Source of the DNA: Dichotomicrobium sp964650735
GTDB taxonomy: Bacteria > Pseudomonadota > Alphaproteobacteria > Rhizobiales > Rhodomicrobiaceae
Length of the DNA stretch: 10,196 nt
Assembly: GCA_964650735.1 (NCBI GenBank)
Contig: CAZYUT010000076.1
Location: 1-10,196 of the forward strand
Reading direction: 5' to 3'
Shown here: positions 6,381-10,196 of the stretch, piece after piece
Layout of the letters: each line of letters starts with the position of its first letter
Numbering within the stretch: position 1 is the stretch's first letter
The notes under the pieces: generated by a model
Database searches by the model: none
What the model saw: the letters and a program-made list of their open reading frames with translations, nothing else
What the model was told of the DNA's origin: nothing
Made by a program: the position numbers and the translations under genes

Positions 6381-7084
6381 ATCCCCTCCATTGTTGCCGT
6401 GGTCGAACCGTCGAACACCCTTTCCACGGTCCAGCCCTCCTTGTGTTCGGCGTGGAGCGCGGCGAAGGCCTCGGCGATGCGGTCCGGGTCGAAGGGGCCG
6501 CCGGGCGCGACCTGGCCCGCGATGGTGACAGTGCCCAGATGGATGCCGCGCGCGGCGAATTCGGGCGCTGCGGCATGGACGAGGGCCCGCACCGCTGCCT
6601 TCCCGGCCGCGAGCGCGGGCACCGTCCCGCCGTATTGCGGCGCCAGCGCGAGGCCTCCGCCGGTGACGATGATGCTGCCGCCGCCCGCGGCCTCCATCGC
6701 GGGCGCCACCGCCTGCGCGGCGACGAGCGCGCCGATGGTGGTCAGCCGCAGATCGGTCTCGAACTCGGCCGCATCGAGCGACAGCGCCGGCGTCTCGACC
6801 CAGCGCCCGCCATTCCAGACCAGGACCTCCGGCGCGCCTGTCTCTGCCACGATCCGCGCCAGCACATCGCGCAGCGCCGGCCAGTCGGTCACGTCGGCGG
6901 CGAAGCCGCGGGCCGTGCCGCCGATGCTCGCGATCTCGGCCACCATCGCGTCGAGCGCCTCCGGCCGGCGCGCGATCAACGCCACGGGATGCTCACTGCG
7001 GGCGAAGCGCTTCGCCACGGCGAGCCCAACCCCCGGCCCTGCGGCGGCGATGATGGCGGGTCGCCTGGTCGATCCTGCGTCCAT
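6377..7084 (-). CDS. Atypical short-chain dehydrogenase/reductase (SDR)
   Basis: A 235-residue SDR-fold protein. A nucleotide-binding glycine motif is present (AAAGPGVG, 13-20) but lacks the usual Thr-Gly opening. FAADVTD (61-67) is the usual Asp-Val segment, and VLVWNGG (87-93) replaces NNAG. The active site is degenerate: Lys162 of GKAAVRAL is in place, but the residue four before it is Leu158 instead of Tyr, and the strand that normally ends with the catalytic Ser reads IIVTGGG (138-144). Dinucleotide binding is therefore plausible, while classical oxidoreduction is doubtful. ATG 7082-7084 starts one base after the DUF1579 stop (TGA C ATG), with GGGAG upstream; the open frame continues further upstream but only as a shadow of the DUF1579 gene. 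The stop overlaps the MFS start by 4 bases, so translation is probably coupled. Confidence 0.87.
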   Translation of the reverse strand: MDAGSTRRPAIIAAAGPGVGLAVAKRFARSEHPVALIARRPEALDAMVAEIASIGGTARGFAADVTDWPALRDVLARIVAETGAPEVLVWNGGRWVETPALSLDAAEFETDLRLTTIGALVAAQAVAPAMEAAGGGSIIVTGGGLALAPQYGGTVPALAAGKAAVRALVHAAAPEFAARGIHLGTVTIAGQVAPGGPFDPDRIAEAFAALHAEHKEGWTVERVFDGSTTATMEGI

Positions 7085-7085
7085 G

Positions 7086-7631
7086 TCAGTTCTCCCTAAT
7101 CCGCGTGAAGCGCTGCTCGACGAAGAGGTATTCCTCCTGGCCCGGAAACCGCGCATAGATCCGCTGCACGTTGTAGTCGTCGCTGACGATCTCGAACTCG
7201 AACCGCAGGTCGCGCTTGCGGCCCGTGGGCTCGGCGCCCATCCCGGCCTCGGTACTCTCGCCATAGAGCGAGAAGCGCTTGGGCGTCGCGCCGCCACGGC
7301 CCAGATAGATCATCTGGCCCGGCTCGAAGGTGTCGACGGTGACCCACTCGAACCGGCCTTCGAGACGATTGTAACCCAGCACACCGTCACGCGCCGACGG
7401 GTTGCCGAACACCGTTCCGCGCAGTTCCTCGCGCAAGTAGCGGCCGTCGAGCGTCCAGCGCCGCGTCGCGGTCACCTCATTGGACACGATGGGCTCGGCT
7501 CCGGGGCCGGGATAGACCAGCATCTCGACCGTCCAGTCGCCGACGAGGGGTTCGAGCCAGGCGTGCTCTTCGCCCGGCAGCGCTAGGCGGGCCGCCGCGG
7601 CGATGACGGGGCGTTCACTCTCGATCGTCAT
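7086..7631 (-). CDS. DUF1579 family protein
   Basis: A cytoplasmic protein of about 181 residues with no signal peptide or membrane helix. LPGEEHAWLEPLVGDWTV near residues 18-35 is the family signature (usually PG..H..L..L.G.W), followed by a run of beta strands (RRWTLDGRYLREEL, GVLGYNRLEGRFEWV, YNVQRIYARF) as in small lipocalin-like barrels. Biochemical function of DUF1579 is not established; a ligand-binding role is a reasonable inference in an operon with SnoaL-like, SDR and exporter genes. Two starts are possible: ATG at 7635-7637 overlaps the preceding stop (ATGA), but GGAGG (7639-7643) is then only one base away; ATG at 7629-7631 has the normal 7-base spacing and is preferred. Confidence 0.85.
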   Translation of the reverse strand: MTIESERPVIAAAARLALPGEEHAWLEPLVGDWTVEMLVYPGPGAEPIVSNEVTATRRWTLDGRYLREELRGTVFGNPSARDGVLGYNRLEGRFEWVTVDTFEPGQMIYLGRGGATPKRFSLYGESTEAGMGAEPTGRKRDLRFEFEIVSDDYNVQRIYARFPGQEEYLFVEQRFTRIREN

Positions 7632-7633
7632 GG

Positions 7634-8134
7634 TCATTCCTCCCCGAGCACGAGCGGCGCCAACACCGGCGCGAACACCATCTCGAACTCCAGATTGGTC
7701 GCCGAGACGACGTTCTCCGTCACCATGCCGTCCTCGATCCGCATCACATGCGTCTCGTCGAAGAGGATCGAGCGGTTCGTGGCGGGCAGGCCGAGAAACT
7801 CGCCCGTGTGGGTCGCGCGGGCGCGAATGCGCATCATGGCGCGGTCCTCCGTCACGAAGCTGTCGACGATCTCGATGGGCGTCTCGAAGGTGAAGGCAGA
7901 GGCGAAGGCGAAGAAGGTCTCGACATACGCATCGCGGCCTTCGATGGGGGCGGTCGGGCTGAGGCCCGTGACCGCGACCACGTCGGGCGCGATGACGGCT
8001 TCAGCGGCCTCCGTGCTGCCCTGGCCGAGGAATTCGAGCACGAAGCGTTCCGCCACGGCCCGTGTGTCCTGTTGGGCGTCGGCCGGAGAGGCTGCCAATG
8101 CGGCGATGATTGCAAGGGAAAGAACGGGTTTCAT
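7634..8134 (-). CDS. Secreted SnoaL-like (ester cyclase-type) protein
   Basis: A 166-residue protein, first in the four-gene operon. Residues 1-20 form a clear Sec signal peptide (MKPV start, hydrophobic LSLAIIAALAA, cleavage after ADA), so the product is periplasmic or secreted; SnoaL relatives are more often cytosolic. The rest is one NTF2-like SnoaL domain: VAERFVLEFLGQGS (27-40), the VAVTG and IEGRDAYVETFFAF segments, then HTGEFLGLPATNRSI (109-123) and MRIEDGMVTE (131-140), which match the typical ester-cyclase pattern. The domain class includes polyketide cyclases, hydrolases and plain ligand binders. AGGAG (8142-8146) lies 7 bases before ATG. It is divergent from the LysR gene and should be the first transcribed from that promoter region. 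Domain call is good; enzymatic activity is not shown. Confidence 0.86.
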   Translation of the reverse strand: MKPVLSLAIIAALAASPADAQQDTRAVAERFVLEFLGQGSTEAAEAVIAPDVVAVTGLSPTAPIEGRDAYVETFFAFASAFTFETPIEIVDSFVTEDRAMMRIRARATHTGEFLGLPATNRSILFDETHVMRIEDGMVTENVVSATNLEFEMVFAPVLAPLVLGEE

Positions 8135-8228
8135 GTCCGGGCTCCTGTCTGTTTTCGATGCCCGGTATATCGGCTGCGGCGGCTTTTAGGCTATTCCGCT
8201 TGGCAAATAATGGATATCAACAGCATCG
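8135..8228. promoter_or_regulatory. Divergent promoter region between LysR gene and SnoaL operon
   Basis: This 94-base gap separates the LysR-type regulator from the operon it probably controls, so operator and both promoters should lie here. It becomes AT-richer at about 8185-8220. A possible T-N11-A site, ATT (8193-8195) to AAT (8206-8208), is visible but its inner dyad is poor. The LysR start has only a weak GGA at 14 bases as Shine-Dalgarno. Placement is inferred from the arrangement typical of LysR family regulators. Confidence 0.4.
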
Positions 8229-9134
8229 ATGGATTTGCGCACTATCGACCTCAACCTCATGCTCGCCTTCGAGGCGCTTCTCGCCGCGCGCAGCGTGACC
8301 GGGGCAGCGCAGCGCTTGGGCCTGCGCCAGCCAGCGATGAGCGCGGCGCTCGCGCGTCTGCGCGCGGCTCTCGGTGACGAGTTGTTCGTCCGCGTCGGCC
8401 AGACCATGCAGCCGACGCCCCGCGCGCTGCGGCTTGCCCCGGGGATCAGCGCTGCGCTGGACGGCCTGCGCGCGACGCTTGGACCGGAGGTGCCCTTTGA
8501 TCCAGCGCGCGCGGAGCGGACCTTCGTCCTTGGGATGACCGATTACGCAGTGGCGCTGCTCGGCCCGCCGCTGGTAGAGCGGGCGCGTGCAGCAGGCGCC
8601 GGCCTCCATTTGCGTTTTGTGGCCTACGACAAGGACATGCTCGGCCCGATGATCGAAGGCGGGGTGCTCGATCTCGCGGTGGGCGTGTTTCCCGATCCGC
8701 CAGAGATGGCGGTGGTGACGCCGCTGTTCGAGGAACGCTTCACCGGCATCGCCAGGACCGGGCATCCCGCATTGGCCGGGGATCTCGATGCGGCTGGCTT
8801 CGCGGCTCTCGATCACGCTCTTTACACCACACGGCGCGATGCGTCCGGCGCCATCGATGCTGCACTCGCGCGGCTGGGCCTCAGCCGCCGGGTGGCGGTG
8901 ACGGTGCCCTTCGTGTCGCTCCTGCCACCGCTTGTCGCCGCCTCCGACCTGGTCGCCGCGGTCCCTGTTCGTGCTGCTGAGGCGTTCGGTGACGCCAGGG
9001 TGGGGGTATTCCCGATCCCGCTCGATCTCGCTGCGTGGACATTGCAGATGCTCTGGAGCCCGCTTGCCCGGCGCGATAACGGCAGCGCCTGGCTTCGGGA
9101 GACGCTGCAAACCGTGGCGGGGCAGACTTCCTGA
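8229..9134 (+). CDS. LysR-family transcriptional regulator
   Basis: A 301-residue regulator of normal family length. Residues 1-62 hold the winged helix-turn-helix: DLNLMLAFEALLAARSVTGA, then AAQRLGLRQPAMSAALARLR (26-45) and GDELFVR (49-55). A coiled linker helix follows, and from about 95 a periplasmic-binding-protein-like effector domain with FVLGMTDYAV, LDLAVGVFP and ARTGHPAL, as in the NodD/PnbR/LinR-like subgroup that often senses aromatic or other small hydrophobic compounds. It starts 94 bases from, and opposite to, the SnoaL-DUF1579-SDR-MFS operon and is very probably its regulator, often also repressing its own gene. ATG 8229-8231 begins the conserved MDLRTIDLNL, so the start is secure despite a weak Shine-Dalgarno. 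Inducer unknown. Confidence 0.92.
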   Translation: MDLRTIDLNLMLAFEALLAARSVTGAAQRLGLRQPAMSAALARLRAALGDELFVRVGQTMQPTPRALRLAPGISAALDGLRATLGPEVPFDPARAERTFVLGMTDYAVALLGPPLVERARAAGAGLHLRFVAYDKDMLGPMIEGGVLDLAVGVFPDPPEMAVVTPLFEERFTGIARTGHPALAGDLDAAGFAALDHALYTTRRDASGAIDAALARLGLSRRVAVTVPFVSLLPPLVAASDLVAAVPVRAAEAFGDARVGVFPIPLDLAAWTLQMLWSPLARRDNGSAWLRETLQTVAGQTS

Positions 9135-9145
9135 GGCGCGCGCCT
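9134..9145. terminator. Short GC palindrome between the LysR gene and tRNA-Arg
   Basis: AGGCGCGCGCCT is a perfect 12-base palindrome beginning at the last base of the LysR stop codon; on the plus strand it is followed by TGTTT. It can form a 4-base-pair stem with a GCGC loop. It could help end LysR transcription, and lies 30 bases beyond the CCA end of the convergent tRNA-Arg. Stem and T-run are both short, so this is a weak call. Confidence 0.3.
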
Positions 9146-9174
9146 TGTTTGCATGCGCGGCCAGCCGATCTTAT

Positions 9175-9251
9175 TGGCGACCCCGGGACGACTCGAACGT
9201 CCGACCTAGTGATTAGAAGTCACTTGCTCTATCCAGCTGAGCTACGGGGCC
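9175..9251 (-). tRNA. tRNA-Arg (anticodon TCT)
   Basis: The 77-base span on the minus strand folds as a full cloverleaf: acceptor GGCCCCG (9245-9251) pairs with CGGGGTC (9179-9185) with one G-U pair, the D arm contains GCTCAGCTGGATAGAGC, and the anticodon stem AGTGA/TCACT encloses CTTCTAA with anticodon TCT at 9215-9217. The T loop carries GTTCGAG, and CCA is encoded at 9175-9177. It reads AGA (and AGG by wobble). It lies 19 bases after the complex I subunit gene, leaving no room for its own full promoter, so it is probably cotranscribed and processed out. Confidence 0.96.
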
Positions 9252-9254
9252 ACT

Positions 9255-9270
9255 GGCGCGCAGGCGCGCC
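9255..9270 (-). other. Perfect hairpin between the NDUFS4-type gene and tRNA-Arg
   Basis: GGCGCG-CAGG-CGCGCC is a 6-base-pair GC-only stem with a 4-base loop. On the minus strand it starts at the base after the stop codon of the complex I subunit gene and ends 3 bases before tRNA-Arg. Without a T-run it is more likely a processing or stabilising element at the mRNA/tRNA junction than a terminator. Confidence 0.5.
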
Positions 9271-9573
9271 TCAATGCGTCCATGTGCCAACGCGGCCGTA
9301 GCGGAAGTTGTCCGCATAGGCCTTTTTCACGCGCTTGCGCGGCGGCTTTTCCCGCACCCGGTACGGAATGCCGTGGCGCTTCGCGTAGGCGATCGCCTCA
9401 TCCTTTGTGTCGAATTCCAGCCGCACCTGCGCGCGCGTGTCGCCGCTGCTGGTCCAGCCCATGAGCGGGTCTGTCTGACGCCTCTCGGCGCGCTCGAACT
9501 TCAGCACCCACTTGTCCAGGGCATGGCCGGACTGCATGGCCGTTTTGGCAGGCTGATATATCCAGGCAACCAT
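9271..9573 (-). CDS. NADH:ubiquinone oxidoreductase accessory subunit, NDUFS4 / 18 kDa type (ETC complex I subunit)
   Basis: A 100-residue accessory subunit of respiratory complex I, found in alphaproteobacteria and mitochondria, acting on the cytoplasmic matrix arm. Hallmarks: IYQPAKTAMQSG (5-16), WVLKFE (22-27), the signature DPLMGWTSSGDTRAQVRL (35-52), F-TKDEAIAYAKRHGI (54-69), and the C-terminal KKAYADNFRYGRVGTWTH (83-100). No signal peptide or membrane segment. ATG 9571-9573 is chosen because AGGA lies 7 bases upstream and the conserved sequence begins there; an upstream in-frame start at 9615 would run into tRNA-Pro. The gene sits alone, away from a nuo cluster, between tRNA-Pro (27 bases upstream) and tRNA-Arg (19 bases downstream), so all three may share one transcript. 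Confidence 0.92.
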   Translation of the reverse strand: MVAWIYQPAKTAMQSGHALDKWVLKFERAERRQTDPLMGWTSSGDTRAQVRLEFDTKDEAIAYAKRHGIPYRVREKPPRKRVKKAYADNFRYGRVGTWTH

Positions 9574-9600
9574 CGGGTTTTCCTTGTCATACCTATCGAA

Positions 9601-9677
9601 TGGTCGGGGCAGCAAGATTCGAACTTGCGACCCCCTGGTCCCAAACCAGGTGCGCTACCAGACTGCGCTATGCCCCG
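9601..9677 (-). tRNA. tRNA-Pro (anticodon TGG)
   Basis: The 77-base minus-strand cloverleaf has acceptor CGGGGCA (9671-9677) paired with TGCCCCG (9605-9611), a D arm with GCGCAGTCTGGTAGCGC, and anticodon stem CCTGG/CCAGG around TTTGGGA, giving anticodon TGG (9641-9643). The T loop contains GTTCGAA, discriminator A at 9604, and CCA is encoded at 9601-9603. It reads CCA and, with modification, the other proline codons. Confidence 0.96.
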
Positions 9678-9697
9678 AACCTGCCTCTCGATGTAGT

Positions 9698-9726
9698 GTA
9701 TGACGCCAGCCAACGGTAGCGGTCAA
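9698..9726 (-). promoter_or_regulatory. Likely sigma-70-type promoter of tRNA-Pro
   Basis: On the minus strand, TTGACC (9721-9726) is followed after exactly 17 bases by TCATAC (9698-9703), a good -35 and a fair -10. Transcription would begin about 13-15 bases before the mature tRNA-Pro 5' end at 9677, normal for a tRNA. The same promoter could also drive the complex I subunit gene and tRNA-Arg. Confidence 0.55.
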
Positions 9727-9760
9727 GCCCTCGCGCGACTGTTCCACGCGCTTTCGCGCA

Positions 9761-10117
9761 TCAATGAAGCCGCCCGCCATTGGGCACCGGGCGCTCTGGC
9801 GCGATCAGCACGACCTCGCCGTTTTCATCGCTCAGGCCGAGGGTGAGCACTTCGGATTTCATCGGCCCGATCTGGCGCGGCGGGAAGTTGACGACGGCGA
9901 GCACTTGCCGCCCCACGAGATCCTCGGGCGCATAATTCGCAGTAATCTGGGCCGAGCTTTTCTTCTCGCCAATCTGCGGGCCGAAGTCGATTTTCAGCTT
10001 GTAGGCCGGCTTGCGCGCCTCGGGAAACGGCGCGGCCTCGACAATGGTGCCGACGCGGATGTCGACGGCGAGGAAATCGTCGATCGTGATGGTGCCGCCT
10101 GTCTTTGTCTCATCCAT
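9761..10117 (-). CDS. csaA: CsaA-type tRNA-binding protein / export-related chaperone
   Basis: A 118-residue protein consisting of one tRNA-binding OB-fold domain (as in EMAP-II and the MetRS/PheRS tails), the usual CsaA length. Signature segments are DFLAVDIRVGTI (14-25), FPEARKPAYKLKIDFG (31-46), KKSSAQITANY (52-62), VVNFPPRQIGPMKSEVL (75-91) and the C-terminal VPNGG (111-115). In Bacillus, CsaA acts as a dimer with chaperone activity and an affinity for SecA and preproteins; the alphaproteobacterial role is less clear and tRNA or RNA binding is equally possible. ATG 10115-10117 is preceded only by a weak GAGCGG, so it may be translated with an upstream gene. A 6-base-pair stem (GCGCGA 9733-9738 / TCGCGC 9754-9759) follows its stop. 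Confidence 0.92.
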   Translation of the reverse strand: MDETKTGGTITIDDFLAVDIRVGTIVEAAPFPEARKPAYKLKIDFGPQIGEKKSSAQITANYAPEDLVGRQVLAVVNFPPRQIGPMKSEVLTLGLSDENGEVVLIAPERPVPNGGRLH

Positions 10118-10131
10118 GTTGCCGCTCGCGA

Positions 10132-10196
10132 TCAGATCGTCGTGCCGCCATTCGGCGATGCGCCCGCGGGGCCGCCCGGCATCGGCGGCGCGTCCG
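10132..10196 (-). CDS. Possible C-terminal end of an upstream gene, partial at right edge
   Basis: One minus-strand frame runs from the right edge to TGA at 10132-10134, ending APPMPGGPAGASPNGGTTI, a proline/glycine-rich tail of the kind seen at protein C-termini, with GC-rich third positions. It would stop 14 bases before csaA, a normal operon spacing. The frame continuous with csaA is also open to the edge (ending IAEWRHDDLIASGN before the csaA Met), so the coding frame cannot be settled from 65 bases. The product is not recognised. Confidence 0.25.
   Translation of the reverse strand, partial: DAPPMPGGPAGASPNGGTTI

Noticed and set aside
7085..7297. N-terminal extension of the SDR by 71 codons
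   Set aside because: It lies entirely inside the DUF1579 gene in another frame and is Ser/Arg-rich; the conserved SDR sequence begins just after ATG 7084, which has its own Shine-Dalgarno.
6399..7586. 395-codon plus-strand ORF opposite the SDR and DUF1579 genes
   Set aside because: It spans two well-supported opposite-strand genes and the junction between them; composition is Ala/Ser/Arg/Pro-rich without recognisable motifs.
8217..9110. 297-codon minus-strand ORF opposite the LysR gene
   Set aside because: LysR helix-turn-helix and effector domain are clear on the plus strand; the mirror frame shows no domain and overlaps the divergent promoter.
9175..9677. Integration site or genomic island at the two tRNA genes
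   Set aside because: Both tRNAs are intact, no integrase or repeated tRNA 3' end is seen in the window, and the genes around them are housekeeping.

Overview
The window is GC-rich chromosomal DNA that reads like an alphaproteobacterium, possibly of the Rhodobacterales/Roseobacter type. The main reason is a standalone gene for the NDUFS4-type complex I subunit, a protein shared by alphaproteobacteria and mitochondria. Strong GC bias at third codon positions and a CsaA-type tRNA-binding protein fit this. The genus cannot be fixed from the sequence. No insertion sequence, integrase, phage gene or CRISPR array is visible.

Layout, left to right. (1) 1-2204, minus strand: the start of a PotABCD-type ABC importer operon. 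The ATPase gene comes first, followed after a 235-base gap by a secreted substrate-binding protein whose 3' part, and presumably the permeases, lie beyond the left edge. (2) 2440-3303, plus strand: a DUF1989 / urea-carboxylase-associated protein, divergent from the importer and sharing an upstream region with a conspicuous inverted repeat. The pair suggests uptake plus processing of a small nitrogen-rich compound. (3) 3468-4586, plus strand: a bacterial eRF1-like protein of the Balon / baeRF ribosome-hibernation type, preceded by a possible 17-codon leader ORF.

(4) 8134 down to 4716, minus strand: a tightly packed four-gene operon. It encodes a secreted SnoaL-like protein, a DUF1579 protein, an atypical short-chain dehydrogenase and an EntS-like MFS exporter with an extra C-terminal cytosolic domain. 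Junctions are 4-base overlaps or gaps of 1-2 bases. A LysR-type regulator (8229-9134, plus) is divergent from it across 94 bases, the usual arrangement for a regulator and its target. This is the least explained unit here: it looks like a regulated modify-and-export or detoxification cassette, but no substrate can be read from the sequence.

(5) 9175-10196, minus strand: housekeeping genes. CsaA is followed by tRNA-Pro(TGG) with a recognisable promoter, the NDUFS4-type subunit gene, and tRNA-Arg(TCT). Only 19 bases, mostly a perfect hairpin, separate the subunit gene from tRNA-Arg, so this tRNA is probably cut from a shared transcript. The last 65 bases may hold the end of one more gene.

I found no clearly new defence or mobile system. 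The best leads are the DUF1989/ABC-importer divergon, the SnoaL-DUF1579-SDR-MFS operon with its catalytically unusual SDR, and the leader ORF ahead of the Balon-like gene.
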